A stretch of DNA of 64,000 nt from Shewanella aquimarina (GCF_023349185.1 NZ_JAKIKY010000018.1:1-64000); one strand, 5' to 3'; counted from the stretch's first letter, positions 8,046 through 18,206 are shown. The notes: generated by a model not told the origin, from the sequence alone. A program made the numbers and translations.

Positions 8046-10349
8046 CTATCGCGGCTTACGCCAGAAAATAGCGCCTATCGCAGGCAAAATAATTATTGCC
8101 CCCAACATATTCACCAAAAACATAAAAGTTAACAGTATGCCCATGTCCATTTGGAACTTAAGCGCCGAGAAGAACCAGGTACTGACACCAATCGCCAGTG
8201 TCAGGCCGGTGAAGATCACCGCACTGCCCCGCTCAATCAGCGCCTGGTGATAGGCGGTTTGCACCGGCATGCCGTCTCTGAGCTTAACCGCCATGGTCGA
8301 GAGGATATAGATACCATAGTCGACGCCGATACCGACGCCCAAGGCGATCACCGGCAGCGTGCTCACCGCCAGGCCGATATCGAGCTGGGTCATCAGCGCC
8401 TGTGCCAGGGTCGATACCACATACAGGGGCAGGATAACCGCCACGGTCGCGCGAATCGATCTGAAACTGATGAGACAGAGGACAAACACGGCGCCATAGA
8501 CATAGAGCATCATAGGCAGCTGTGCCTCGGCGACCGCCTCGTTGGTCGCGGCCATTACCCCAACCGGGCCAGAAGCCAGCTTAAACTTGAGCTTGTCGTT
8601 ATCCATCTTGGCAGACAGCGTCTTGACCTTATCGATCACCAGCTCAATGGTCTCCGCCTTATGATCTTTAAGGAACAGATAAACAGGCATCACAGAGCAG
8701 TTACCGTCTAGCAAACCCGAGGTGGTCGGGATCTGCCCTACCGCCTGCACCAGACTTGCGGTAGTGCGTGGTAGCACCTGCCACTTAGGGTTACCCTCGT
8801 TGAAACCTGCGTTAACCCGCTTGGCGATAGACGCCAGGCTGGCGGTCGACTCGACACCAGGGGTATTGGCCACCTGCCATTCGAACTCGTCGATTTGCGT
8901 CAACACATCATGGTAGGTACAGGCCTCGGGAAAGGCCTCGACGATCACTGTCATCACGTCCGTCGTAATAGAGAAGTGATCGGTAATATAGAAGGTGTCC
9001 TGGTTGTAGCGGCTGTCGAAATGCAGTGCCGGCGCCCCGCCCTGTAGATCGCCAATCTTCATCTTATTGGCCTGCTGCAACCCAAGCCCGTAGAGGAGTG
9101 CAGTGGCGATCAGCACGACTAGCGCATACTTAGGCGTGGCGAAACAGGAGAGTTTACGCCAGATAGCCTCCACTTTGCCGTTTGATTTTGTCGGCAGCGC
9201 CTTGACCTCAGTAAAGGAGATCAGCAAAGGCAACAGCACCAGGTTGGTCAGGATGATCACCGCCACCCCCAGGGATGCCGAGATGGCCAGCTCACGAATG
9301 ATGCCGATATCGATGGCCAGCAAGGTCATGAAGCCTACGGTGTCAGAGAGCAGCGCGACGCCACCAGGGATCAGCAGACTGCGAAACGCTAGTGCGGCGG
9401 CAGATTTGGTGCTCTCACCCTCCCCCACGCGACGTCTGACGGCATTGATCATCTGCACGCCATGACTCACCCCGATGGCAAACACCAGGAAGGGGATCAG
9501 AATCGACATGGGATCCAGACCAAAGCCGACCACGGTAAGCAGGCCTAGCTGCCAAACCACGGCCACCAGGCTACAAACCAGAGGAAGCAGGGTTAGTTTG
9601 ACCGAATGGGAGAAGAGATACACCATCACGGCGGTCACTAATATAGCGATGGCAAAGAAGAGTACGACCCCCTTTGCCCCCTCGGCCACATCACCGGCCA
9701 TCTTGGCAAAACCGATAATATGGATCTTTATCTCATCATTTTCATACTGACCACGCAGCTCCTTCTCGAGTTGACTGGCGAAGGCCAAGGTATCGAGGGG
9801 TTCACCGGTCTGGGGGTCGAAATCCATCAACTGCGCCGTCACCATGGCCGCCGAGTAGTCCTCGGCGATGAGGCGCCCTACGATACCCGCCTTCTCTATG
9901 TTGCTGCGAACCACCTCGAGCCCGGCGGGCGTGGTAGAAAAATCTGCCGGAATAACTGGGCCGCCTGCGAAACCATCTTCCACCACCTCGGTAAATCGGG
10001 TCGATGGCGAATAGAGTGATTTAACCTGGGCACGATCGACACCAGGAATGAAGAACAGCTGGTCGTGTACCTGCTTTAAGGTATCGAAAAAGTTGGGGTT
10101 AAAGATGTTGCCACTGGTATCTTCCACCGCCACCATGATGCTATTTGCGCCGCCAAACTGCTTCTGATGCTTCAGATAAGTCTGCATATAGCTATGATTA
10201 AGCGGGATATTCTTAACGAACGCCGCATCCATCTTCAGATGGCTGGCCTGAAAGCCGAGAAACAGGGTTGCCAGCAAGAAGGCGAATATCACATAGGCCC
10301 GTTGCCGAAACAGGAAGGATTCTAATCCATTAACTAATTTATCTAACAT
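8046..10349 (-). CDS. MMPL/RND-superfamily transporter
   Basis: This is an inner-membrane RND-superfamily protein of the MMPL type, 767 residues. One TM helix near residue 20 is followed by a long periplasmic loop (about 40-215), then a block of about five helices (220-370). The pattern repeats with a second loop (about 415-605) and a second block (620-760). The duplicated architecture and the second-block motif GVGIGVDYGIYIL are typical. It is the last gene of an operon with a porin-like DUF1302, a periplasmic DUF1329 and a YCF48-like protein, with 12 bp to the gene upstream. Hydrophobic or lipid-like cargo is inferred; the substrate is unknown. No partner resembling a classical membrane-fusion protein lies nearby. 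Confidence 0.85.
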   Translation of the reverse strand: MLDKLVNGLESFLFRQRAYVIFAFLLATLFLGFQASHLKMDAAFVKNIPLNHSYMQTYLKHQKQFGGANSIMVAVEDTSGNIFNPNFFDTLKQVHDQLFFIPGVDRAQVKSLYSPSTRFTEVVEDGFAGGPVIPADFSTTPAGLEVVRSNIEKAGIVGRLIAEDYSAAMVTAQLMDFDPQTGEPLDTLAFASQLEKELRGQYENDEIKIHIIGFAKMAGDVAEGAKGVVLFFAIAILVTAVMVYLFSHSVKLTLLPLVCSLVAVVWQLGLLTVVGFGLDPMSILIPFLVFAIGVSHGVQMINAVRRRVGEGESTKSAAALAFRSLLIPGGVALLSDTVGFMTLLAIDIGIIRELAISASLGVAVIILTNLVLLPLLISFTEVKALPTKSNGKVEAIWRKLSCFATPKYALVVLIATALLYGLGLQQANKMKIGDLQGGAPALHFDSRYNQDTFYITDHFSITTDVMTVIVEAFPEACTYHDVLTQIDEFEWQVANTPGVESTASLASIAKRVNAGFNEGNPKWQVLPRTTASLVQAVGQIPTTSGLLDGNCSVMPVYLFLKDHKAETIELVIDKVKTLSAKMDNDKLKFKLASGPVGVMAATNEAVAEAQLPMMLYVYGAVFVLCLISFRSIRATVAVILPLYVVSTLAQALMTQLDIGLAVSTLPVIALGVGIGVDYGIYILSTMAVKLRDGMPVQTAYHQALIERGSAVIFTGLTLAIGVSTWFFSALKFQMDMGILLTFMFLVNMLGAIIILPAIGAIFWRKPR

Positions 10350-10361
10350 GCCATGGCCTTA

Positions 10362-11375
10362 TTATTTTTGTTGTAATGCAACTAAGCCTTTGGTACCGGC
10401 AATCCAAAGTGTACCTGACTTATCCTGGCCGATAGCGACCAGGTTTTCCCCCTGACGCTGAGTCACCATAGTCACGCCATCATCGGCGGTTACGTCGATC
10501 ACCACGCCGCCATTGCCGACCAGCCTGACCTTATCGTCACTTAGCACAATTCCACCATTCAGCGTCGACTTGGAAGGCAGCTCGATCGCCTGCCACTGCT
10601 CTAGGTCGCCGGCGCTCTTAAACAGGTGCCCACGCAGGCCAAGCACATAGATCCCCTGCTTGGCCACTAAGATATTAAACAGCGAGCCCTCATAGGGAAA
10701 CTCGATGCGCTGCCAGCTAAGGCCATTGTCTTGTGACTCGGCCGCCAGACCAAGTTCACCCACCATCAACAGGCGGTCATCGGCTAGACGCACCACACGA
10801 TTAAAGTGGGGTAATAATGTACTGCGCTCTTTTAGATACAGGCTTTCATCTTCCGCCTTGAGTTCATCGAGATAGGCCTGATCCTCTTCGTATAAGAGCT
10901 CGGTATGAAACTCCTGCTGCCACTGTTTACCGCCATCCTGGGTGCGATAGAAGAGTCCATAGGCGCCAATCGCTATGCCATGGTTGGCGTCGAAGAAGAG
11001 CACATCCAGGAAAGGCTTTTCAATCTCGGGGGAACGCATCTGCGCCACCCAGCTCTTGCCCCCGTCCTGGGTATGTAAGATGGTGGCATCGTGACCCACA
11101 GCCCACCCCAGTTCTGGCGTCAGCAGCGTCGCCTTGGTCAGCAAGGCGCGACTCGGTGAGATCACCTGCTGCCAGCTGTCGGTAAAACGAAATAGATGAC
11201 CACGATCGCCCACGGCAATCATAGTTTCTCCCTGCTTGGCAATATCCAATACCAGGGATTGTGTCGCCAGCGGCTGAATATCGGAAGATGCCACCTCGGT
11301 TGCCGCTTGGGCCCCGGCTAGGGTGACAAAACACAGAGAAGATAAAGCGACAAGCCGAAGCATGCTAAACCACAT
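10362..11375 (-). CDS. Periplasmic YCF48-like beta-propeller protein
   Basis: The product is exported: a signal peptide (MWFSMLRLVALSSLCFVTLAGAQA) precedes the mature region. The 337 residues contain repeated BNR/YCF48-type blades of the form G-x-D-G-G-K-x-W, for example QDGGKSW near residue 105 and QDGGKQW near 150. YCF48 proteins act as assembly factors in photosystem II, but in proteobacteria this family accompanies DUF1302/DUF1329/RND operons and its role is unknown. It probably forms a propeller scaffold in the periplasm. Start: ATG at 11373-11375, preceded by AAGGAAG. Confidence 0.8.
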   Translation of the reverse strand: MWFSMLRLVALSSLCFVTLAGAQAATEVASSDIQPLATQSLVLDIAKQGETMIAVGDRGHLFRFTDSWQQVISPSRALLTKATLLTPELGWAVGHDATILHTQDGGKSWVAQMRSPEIEKPFLDVLFFDANHGIAIGAYGLFYRTQDGGKQWQQEFHTELLYEEDQAYLDELKAEDESLYLKERSTLLPHFNRVVRLADDRLLMVGELGLAAESQDNGLSWQRIEFPYEGSLFNILVAKQGIYVLGLRGHLFKSAGDLEQWQAIELPSKSTLNGGIVLSDDKVRLVGNGGVVIDVTADDGVTMVTQRQGENLVAIGQDKSGTLWIAGTKGLVALQQK

Positions 11376-11468
11376 ACAAACTTCCTTTCGTAAAATGAGG
11401 GGCCAACAGGCCCCTCTCCCCTAAGTTCTTAAAAAGTACTTAAAAATAAGTGCTTAACGAACGAGTGC

Positions 11469-12833
11469 TTAACGGATGCCAGCACGTCTCAATGCCGCTG
11501 GCGTAAAGTTCGCTTCGCTCAGCTTGGCATCGAAGTTATACATACGACCCTCGTTATCCAGACCCATGGCCAGGTAACGACGAGACTGCAGATCGTGGAT
11601 CACTTCAAGTGTGGTCCAGTGAGTCGGCACTTCGTAGTAGTTGATGGCGTGTGCCACGGCTACGCGATAAAGCTCATCACGGTTGTCATACATGTCTGCC
11701 ATAGCCACCTGCCAAGAGTCCTCATCGAGATAGAAGACGCGGGTCTTGTAGATGTGACGCATACCATCCTTAAGCTGTGCCTTAACTTCCCATACGCGGT
11801 GCTTTTCCCAGCGCACATAATCTGGGTTGATATGACCTGGCTTGAGGATCTGCTCATATTTCAACTTGTCTGAGTGCAACTTGTAGTCGTTGTAAGGAAT
11901 GTAGATCTCCTTCTTACCCACAAGCTCCCAGTTGTATCGAACCGGTGAGCCGTTAAACATATCGAAATCATCTGTGGTGCGCAGACCATCAGATACGGTG
12001 CCCGGCGTATCGAAGGCAACGTTTGGCGCCTTACGAACGCGGCGCTGTCCTGTGTTATAAGTCCAGGCCTGACGTGGCAGTGCTTCCTGATCCATGGTTT
12101 CTTTAACCAACAGCGCGGTACCCGCCAGACGTGCCGGCTGAGTCACCACCTGCTTAAAGTAGAACAGGGTATTAGACTCTTTTAACTTATCCAACGTCAT
12201 TTCGGGACGCGAATATTGAAAGCGGATCTCTTCGGCGGTTTCCACCAGGGTGTAACCACCAGATGCCGTTGGTGCCGCCTGACTACGGGCCGTCTCGACG
12301 TCTACGCCACGAAAACGCAGCACATGGTTCCAGATGGCTTCAAGCCCATTTTGTGGCACCGGGAAAGGCACGCCAATTGAGGCACCAGAGATCCCGTTGC
12401 CGTCTGCCACTAGCTCGGCACGTGTGGCATTGGCCTTGGTTGCGTCGTAGACAAACTGAGGCACGGAAGCGGTACGACGTGTCTGGTAGACATTCATCTT
12501 GTAGGTATCAGGGTACAGTTCGAACAACTTCATCTGACCTGGGGTCAGGTAGTCTTTGTACTGCGCCTTGTTAGCATTGGTAATGGTAAATTCAATCTTG
12601 TCGTTCGGGAAAGGATCGGGATGATGCATTCCCTTCTCGTAGCCGGCGACAGGTTTAGTGATACCACCATCCCAAGCCGGAATAGAACCATCGGCGTTGC
12701 CCTCCTTTTCACCGCCAAGTGGCGTGAGTTCGGTGCCAAGCTTGGCCGCCTGCGCCTCTGAAACTTTCGCAAAGGCTGTTGGTGCGGTCAATGCGACTAT
12801 CACAGCAGCCGACAATAGTGTTAGTTTTTTCAT
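11469..12833 (-). CDS. DUF1329 periplasmic protein
   Basis: This 454-residue protein has a clear signal peptide cleaved after about residue 22 (ALTAPTAFA). The mature part opens with the family pattern LGTELTPLGGEKEGNADGSI and IPAWDGGI, and ends with a conserved region ending ALRRAGIR. DUF1329 proteins are predicted to have a lipoprotein-carrier-like fold and pair with DUF1302 proteins. Here it lies 18 bp downstream of the DUF1302 gene. By context it may carry a hydrophobic ligand between the inner-membrane RND pump and the outer membrane; this is inference. The product has no lipobox. Confidence 0.85.
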   Translation of the reverse strand: MKKLTLLSAAVIVALTAPTAFAKVSEAQAAKLGTELTPLGGEKEGNADGSIPAWDGGITKPVAGYEKGMHHPDPFPNDKIEFTITNANKAQYKDYLTPGQMKLFELYPDTYKMNVYQTRRTASVPQFVYDATKANATRAELVADGNGISGASIGVPFPVPQNGLEAIWNHVLRFRGVDVETARSQAAPTASGGYTLVETAEEIRFQYSRPEMTLDKLKESNTLFYFKQVVTQPARLAGTALLVKETMDQEALPRQAWTYNTGQRRVRKAPNVAFDTPGTVSDGLRTTDDFDMFNGSPVRYNWELVGKKEIYIPYNDYKLHSDKLKYEQILKPGHINPDYVRWEKHRVWEVKAQLKDGMRHIYKTRVFYLDEDSWQVAMADMYDNRDELYRVAVAHAINYYEVPTHWTTLEVIHDLQSRRYLAMGLDNEGRMYNFDAKLSEANFTPAALRRAGIR

Positions 12834-12851
12834 TCTTATTGTCCTTGTGAA

Positions 12852-14915
12852 TTAGATTGAATACTTGATGTTAAACGACACATAATCGCGATCTGACATC
12901 AGATTCGTCGTGCCGACACCACCGAAGAAGGAGTTGTATGAGAAATCTGCGCCCCAACGACTCTGATAATCGAAGTTCACGCCAATAGCGACGGACTTCT
13001 TACCTTCGGTGAACAGGAACATAGGATCTGGGGTGATCCCGTCAACATCATGGGAGAAGATGATGCGCGGCGACATGTTTACACCGGCAAACAGGTTGTT
13101 GTAATCGGCCTTGGCGACTAAACGATAACCCCAGGCAAAATCCGTTGGGAAAGGATTCGTTTCAGGGCCGTTATGTACCGCCTCGATGATACCAGGCATA
13201 TCTGGGTTACCGCCCGAACGCGCCGTGCCAGGACCATTGAGACGCAGCTCATCGAAGCCTGGCATGTCATGGATCCAAACGCCACCTACCTCGGCCAGCA
13301 TCACCAGATTATCCATGCCCAGTGTCGGACCGAACAGATGGGTAAAGGTTACCTGTGCCTGAGTGGTATCGCGGCGGATATAGCCTTCTGCATATTCGCC
13401 CGGTCCATAATTCTGCACCTGTGAGATCCCATCGAGATCGCCTCTATAGTGCGGGAGGTTAGGATCAATGTTCGCTAATTGCTGCGGCATCGCCGCAAAC
13501 AAAAGCTCAACGTCATCAATTTGTAATGGTTCATCCAGTCTATGAGCAATTTCACCGGCAACGGAGGTATCGCCAATCAGAGTGTTGAAACTAAAGCCGT
13601 AGAGTTGAATATCTTCAGGGTAAACGATTTGCGCCTTTGAGAAGGTCTCTAAACCGAGCAATGTTTGACGATCCACTGTTGCCCCAGTACCACCAAGCAT
13701 TCCAAGTTGTGCCAGATCTGCACCTATTGCTTCGGCAGTAAAGTTAGCAGTAGTGCCGCTGATCAGCGGACGACGGCTATGATAGTTCATGTAGTAGAAG
13801 CCAAACTCTGTCTCGCCCAGCTCTGGTGCGTAATAACCCAGCTTGATACCGTACTGACCCGAATCGCTGGCGCTCGCCTGATCTTGCATCAGGGTCACCT
13901 TAGTCGGGTAGGCTAACGCCAATGAACCCAGTGTCGCCGCATCGTACTGACCCGATGCCACCATGGCCGCCAGCTTCTGATACTCGTCTATCAGGAACTC
14001 TAGGTTGATGTCAGGGTTGGCATTAAAGCCCAGCTGGGCATTTTGTGAATAGCCGCCGTAACCGGCAAAATCGTTAGTCGAGAAGTATGAGCCAGGGGTG
14101 GGCACCCAAACTGGCTCCCAATCATATTGATAGAAGGCTTCGACAGAAAGAGACTCTGTTACACCCAGTGACGCCCAAATCATGCCTTGTGGTCTAAAGG
14201 CTTCTTTAAGCTCGGCGCCCGGTGCATTAAGGATGTTAAGATCGACCGGGTTGATCACCCCGATGCCGTGCGGAATTAGTGTGCTTTCGCCCCATGACAC
14301 CACCTGGTTACCGATACGCACGCTCAGTGGGTTAGCACCGTCGTTGAAATCGAAATCGCCATAGATGAAGGCATCTAACAGGCGCACATCTTTACACTGT
14401 ACCTTAGAGGCTTCCGAGTCGGCACAAGGGTCATACTCCTTGCCGGTTATCGGGTCGCTGTAGCCATAGCTGCCGTTGTTGGCCTTCTGATCGTAGAAAT
14501 ACATGCCACGGGCAAACAGACCGAAATTTTCATACTTAAGCGACAGTTCATGCAATCCCTTGAACACCATTGAGGTTACGTCACCCTGAGAATAGAGCAT
14601 GTTACTCAAGTCACCGTTGCTCGAGTAAGAACCCGGCTGAGCCCAAATCTCGGCCGAGGTATATTTAGTGTTACCGAATGCGGAATAATTTGACCAGTCG
14701 AAGCGCGGGTGATTCACCTTACCAATCTGGTTATCCCAGTCTCGCTCCTCAACACGCCAGCTTGCACCGGCACTGAATGTTGAATCGAACGAGCCTTGCA
14801 CTTCTCCCCAATCGAACGACACGGCTTGCACGCCTGATGTCGCTCCAAGACTCAACGCTGCGACGATCCCCAAAGCTAGCGCTGACTTGTTAAAGCCATT
14901 TTTAACGTTTTTCAT
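12852..14915 (-). CDS. DUF1302 outer-membrane protein
   Basis: The first gene of the operon encodes a 687-residue protein with a signal peptide (about 1-31, GATSGVQA). The mature region is rich in alternating aromatic strands, as in a beta-barrel. Family-typical stretches include FDSTFSAGASWRVEERD after the signal, RIGNQVVSWGEST near residue 200 and INPVDLN. The C-terminus VSFNIKYSI resembles a final barrel strand. It is probably an outer-membrane channel or lipid-binding barrel working with the DUF1329, YCF48 and RND proteins downstream. Substrate unknown. A 16-bp dyad at 14987-15002 is a candidate operator. Confidence 0.85.
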   Translation of the reverse strand: MKNVKNGFNKSALALGIVAALSLGATSGVQAVSFDWGEVQGSFDSTFSAGASWRVEERDWDNQIGKVNHPRFDWSNYSAFGNTKYTSAEIWAQPGSYSSNGDLSNMLYSQGDVTSMVFKGLHELSLKYENFGLFARGMYFYDQKANNGSYGYSDPITGKEYDPCADSEASKVQCKDVRLLDAFIYGDFDFNDGANPLSVRIGNQVVSWGESTLIPHGIGVINPVDLNILNAPGAELKEAFRPQGMIWASLGVTESLSVEAFYQYDWEPVWVPTPGSYFSTNDFAGYGGYSQNAQLGFNANPDINLEFLIDEYQKLAAMVASGQYDAATLGSLALAYPTKVTLMQDQASASDSGQYGIKLGYYAPELGETEFGFYYMNYHSRRPLISGTTANFTAEAIGADLAQLGMLGGTGATVDRQTLLGLETFSKAQIVYPEDIQLYGFSFNTLIGDTSVAGEIAHRLDEPLQIDDVELLFAAMPQQLANIDPNLPHYRGDLDGISQVQNYGPGEYAEGYIRRDTTQAQVTFTHLFGPTLGMDNLVMLAEVGGVWIHDMPGFDELRLNGPGTARSGGNPDMPGIIEAVHNGPETNPFPTDFAWGYRLVAKADYNNLFAGVNMSPRIIFSHDVDGITPDPMFLFTEGKKSVAIGVNFDYQSRWGADFSYNSFFGGVGTTNLMSDRDYVSFNIKYSI

Positions 14916-15240
14916 TTTAGCTCTTCTCCGTAACCTGCTGGATTCTTTGTTATAGGAATGATGGCCAACATCTTGTTAGCGTACAGGTAACACCATTGTT
15001 ACAGCATTTAGGGGTGATGAGCAAGGCGAAAAAACAGAAAATTACCTTGATATTTGTACACTTAAGCTAAAGGGCTTACGTAAATTCAAACACACGATTT
15101 AAATCCTTTATAACAAGTCGTACCAGATGAAAAACGTCCGTTGAAAAAGCAAGCATAAACAGGTAATTAAACTTGTATCCTAGTGAACTGAGGCAGAGAT
15201 GAAACGAAATCACTCGTTTGAAGTATATACTCTAAAAAAC
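14916..15240. other. Intergenic region between DUF2835 and DUF1302 genes
   Basis: This 325-bp AT-rich region holds the promoter of the minus-strand DUF1302 operon and the 3' end of the DUF2835 transcript. Apart from the dyad at 14987-15002 no gene, RNA or strong terminator was found. Confidence 0.4.
14987..15002 (-). promoter_or_regulatory. 16-bp dyad upstream of the DUF1302 operon
   Basis: GTAACA-N4-TGTTAC is a perfect inverted repeat about 70 bp upstream of the DUF1302 start codon. It looks like a dimeric regulator site. No regulator gene is adjacent, so the protein that would bind it is unknown. Confidence 0.4.
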
Positions 15241-15459
15241 TTAGAGCTGGGTGAGGGAAACGAGTTGACCCTCATCATCGAGTTGTAGACGAAAGTAACC
15301 CCTGATACCGGAGGTTGTCAGAAAGGGTCTGAAGTGACGGGCGTGGATCCACAGTGTCTTACCAGAACTATCTTTCACCTCAATCTTATCAATACTGCCT
15401 TGATAATAATTGAGAAACTCCTGGTAACTCACCTGCATGGGAAAGGTAAATATCATCAT
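15241..15459 (-). CDS. DUF2835 small protein
   Basis: This 72-residue cytoplasmic protein matches the DUF2835 pattern: an SYQEFLNYYQG motif near residue 11, RHFRPFLTTSGIRGYFRL in the middle and a C-terminal LVSL. The family is short and almost always one domain; its function is unknown. It lies 127 bp downstream of pepN on the same strand and may share its transcript. The start MMIFTFPMQ keeps the hydrophobic first strand expected for the family. Confidence 0.8.
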   Translation of the reverse strand: MMIFTFPMQVSYQEFLNYYQGSIDKIEVKDSSGKTLWIHARHFRPFLTTSGIRGYFRLQLDDEGQLVSLTQL

Positions 15460-15586
15460 AATCTATCATCTAACAGTAAAAGGGGCGAGATGCCAAGCAC
15501 CCCGCCCTCTCTATCTTAGGCCAATCGCTAGCCCATAGGCTAGGCGCTTATCTAGGCCCGTAATCTTAGGTCTTAGGCTAAGAGCG

Positions 15587-18148
15587 CTAAGCTAGGGCCT
15601 TAGACACCTTCTCATAGAGGTCTTTCGACAGATCCGGTAAGGCCAAAATCTCTTCCAGGGCTGCTCGCATTAGCCTCTGGCGCTGCTCATCAAACTTCTT
15701 AAACTGAATAAGTGGTGTGATGATGCGTGCCGCTACCTGAGGGTTCAGGGTATTGAGCTTGATGATCGCCTCGGTCAGGAAACGATAGCCGCTGCCGTCG
15801 ATGCGATGGAACACCTCAGGGTTAGCTGCCGCAAAGGCGCCGATTAAGGAGCGTACCCTGTTTGGATTGGCAAAGCTAAAGGCACTATGTTGAGTAAGCT
15901 CTCGCAGCGCATCGCAGCGATCTACACCCGGGCAGCACGCCTCCAGCGTCAGCCATTTATCCATTACCAAGGGGGTGTCGGCCCATTTTTGCTGAAAATC
16001 TTGCAGCAGGCTGGTACGTAACTCAGACTGCTCGAGGTTAAGCGCAGCCAGCGCGCCCAAGCTATCTGTCATGTTAGCTGCCTGCTCATATTGATGCTGC
16101 GCCAGGCTCTGATGCGCATCCGAGGTCTGTAGCAATAATCCCAGACAAGCATTCTTAAGGGCCCTTGCTCCGGCGCTGTCAAAAGATAAGAGCTCACGAT
16201 AACGTGCCAGCAACTCATCTTCACAACCTGAGGCGATCTCCTCCAGCATAAATTCGCGGGCCGATGCCAGGGCGTCGAGATCCACGCGGCTCACCTGCTC
16301 TACCAGGGTATTCAGGCTAGGGAACTTAAGCACCTCGGCGAGCAGCGCCTGATCCAGTTGCTCGTCTAGCAGCAAACCTTTAACGCCATCGACCAAACGA
16401 GGGTCGACGTACATCGCTTTTTGCGCCTTAAGGTGCGCCACATTCTGCCAAACCGCCTGACTAAAGAGTGCCGCCGAGGCCTCCCACTTAGCCACCTCGC
16501 TGCTGGCGTAACGCATCAGATGGATCAGTTGATCCACGCTATAGGCGAAGTTGAGCCTCACCGGCGCCGAGAAGTTTTGCAGCAGCGAAGGCACAGGTTG
16601 CTCGCTCATGTCACTAAACACTAGCTCTTGCTCGGCCTCTGTGATGCTAAAGACCTGACTGAGGAGCGAGCGGCCATCGCTGCCGATAAGCTCGAGATCG
16701 AGCGGAATGTGCAGCGGCAACTTCTCACTCTGCTCCGGCGTCGGTGGCGTATGTTGACGCAGACTCAGGCGATATTCCTGTTTTTCGACGTCATAGCGCT
16801 CCTCAACCGTGAGTTCTGGGGTACCAGATTGACTATACCAGCGTCTGAACTGAGTCAGATCCACGCCGCTGGCATCTTCCATCGCCGCCACGAAATCATC
16901 ACAGGTGACCGCCTGACCATCGTGGCGCTCGAAGTAACACTTCATTCCGGCCTGGAAGCCCTGCTCACCCAAGAGGGTGTGCATCATGCGGATCACTTCT
17001 GCGCCCTTGTTATACACAGTGACGGTATAGAAGTTATTCATCTCAATCACAGATTCGGGACGAATCGCGTGGGCCATAGGGCCGCTATCTTCGGCAAACT
17101 GCTGGTTCTTTATGACCTTAATGGCATGGATACGGTTGACCGCCCTTGAGCCCACGTCTGAGCTAAACTCCTGATCGCGAAATACCGTCAGGCCCTCTTT
17201 GAGGCTCAACTGGAACCAGTCACGGCAGGTGACACGGTTGCCCGTCCAGTTATGGAAATACTCGTGTCCCACTACCGACTCGATACCGTGGTAATCCTCA
17301 TCCGTCGCCGAGTCTTTGTCCGCCAACACATATTTAGTGTTGAACACGTTGAGGCCCTTATTCTCCATGGCGCCCATGTTGAAGAAATCCACCGCGACTA
17401 TCATGTAGATATCCAGATCGTATTCGAGATCGAAGCGGCTCTCGTCCCAGGCCATCGACTTCTTCAGCGATGCCATGGCGTGGTGTGCCTTGTGCAGATT
17501 GCCCTTGTCGACAAAGACCTGCAGCGCAACCTCGCGGCCACTCTTGGTGGTAAAGCTATCGTCCAGCAGATCGAAGTCCCCTGCTACCAGGGCAAACAGG
17601 TATGCCGGTTTCGGGAAAGGATCTTCCCAGCAAACAAAGTGACGCCCGCCTTCAAGATCGCCAGTGTCGACGCGGTTACCGTTACTCAAGAGGTAAGGAA
17701 ACGCCGCCTTGTCGGCTTCGATACGCACCTTGTAGACCGCCAGTACATCGGGGCGATCCAGGAAATAGGTGATGCGTCTGAAACCTTCTGCCTCACACTG
17801 AGTACAATAGGCGCCATCTGACATGTATAGGCCTTCTAGCGCCAGGTTAGCCTGGGGATCCAGCTTAGTCACTATGGTCAGTTCGAAGTCAGCTAAGTCG
17901 GTTTCTATGCTTAACTGGCCATCGGTGACGCGATAATCATGAGTCTTACCATTAAGCAGTAGCTGGCTCACGCTCAGCCCTTCACCATCAAGCTCCAACG
18001 TCTGGGCGGCGTCGTTTAAACGCTTCACCTGACTCACCGCGGTGACCTGAGTATTGGCACCATCGAGCACGAAAGAGAGCTCCACATGAGAAATTGTGAA
18101 ATCCGGTGCGCGATAGTCTTTTAAATATTTGGCCTTAACCTGTGCCAT
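15587..18148 (-). CDS. pepN: Aminopeptidase N
   Basis: This M1-family zinc metallopeptidase removes N-terminal residues from peptides in the cytoplasm during the last steps of protein turnover. At 853 residues it is close to E. coli PepN (870). The exopeptidase motif GAMEN is at residues 259-263. The zinc motif HEYFHNW begins at His295 (HExxH, His295/Glu296/His299), with the third zinc ligand Glu in the LKEGLTVFRDQEF segment that follows. The C-terminal helical domain is complete. No signal peptide is present. A terminator for prc separates it from the upstream gene. Confidence 0.97.
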   Translation of the reverse strand: MAQVKAKYLKDYRAPDFTISHVELSFVLDGANTQVTAVSQVKRLNDAAQTLELDGEGLSVSQLLLNGKTHDYRVTDGQLSIETDLADFELTIVTKLDPQANLALEGLYMSDGAYCTQCEAEGFRRITYFLDRPDVLAVYKVRIEADKAAFPYLLSNGNRVDTGDLEGGRHFVCWEDPFPKPAYLFALVAGDFDLLDDSFTTKSGREVALQVFVDKGNLHKAHHAMASLKKSMAWDESRFDLEYDLDIYMIVAVDFFNMGAMENKGLNVFNTKYVLADKDSATDEDYHGIESVVGHEYFHNWTGNRVTCRDWFQLSLKEGLTVFRDQEFSSDVGSRAVNRIHAIKVIKNQQFAEDSGPMAHAIRPESVIEMNNFYTVTVYNKGAEVIRMMHTLLGEQGFQAGMKCYFERHDGQAVTCDDFVAAMEDASGVDLTQFRRWYSQSGTPELTVEERYDVEKQEYRLSLRQHTPPTPEQSEKLPLHIPLDLELIGSDGRSLLSQVFSITEAEQELVFSDMSEQPVPSLLQNFSAPVRLNFAYSVDQLIHLMRYASSEVAKWEASAALFSQAVWQNVAHLKAQKAMYVDPRLVDGVKGLLLDEQLDQALLAEVLKFPSLNTLVEQVSRVDLDALASAREFMLEEIASGCEDELLARYRELLSFDSAGARALKNACLGLLLQTSDAHQSLAQHQYEQAANMTDSLGALAALNLEQSELRTSLLQDFQQKWADTPLVMDKWLTLEACCPGVDRCDALRELTQHSAFSFANPNRVRSLIGAFAAANPEVFHRIDGSGYRFLTEAIIKLNTLNPQVAARIITPLIQFKKFDEQRQRLMRAALEEILALPDLSKDLYEKVSKALA

Positions 18149-18173
18149 TTAGATTCCCTCATCTGAAAAGATT

Positions 18174-18206
18174 ATAAAAAAACGCGCCAATAGCGCGTTT
18201 TTAAAA
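18174..18206 (-). terminator. Rho-independent terminator of prc
   Basis: On the minus strand AAAACGCGC and GGCGCGTTTTTTT form a strong hairpin with a T tract between prc and pepN. Confidence 0.9.

Noticed and set aside
8151..8711. 186-codon plus-strand frame opposite the RND gene
   Set aside because: It lies antisense within a well-supported membrane protein gene and its product has no recognisable domain.
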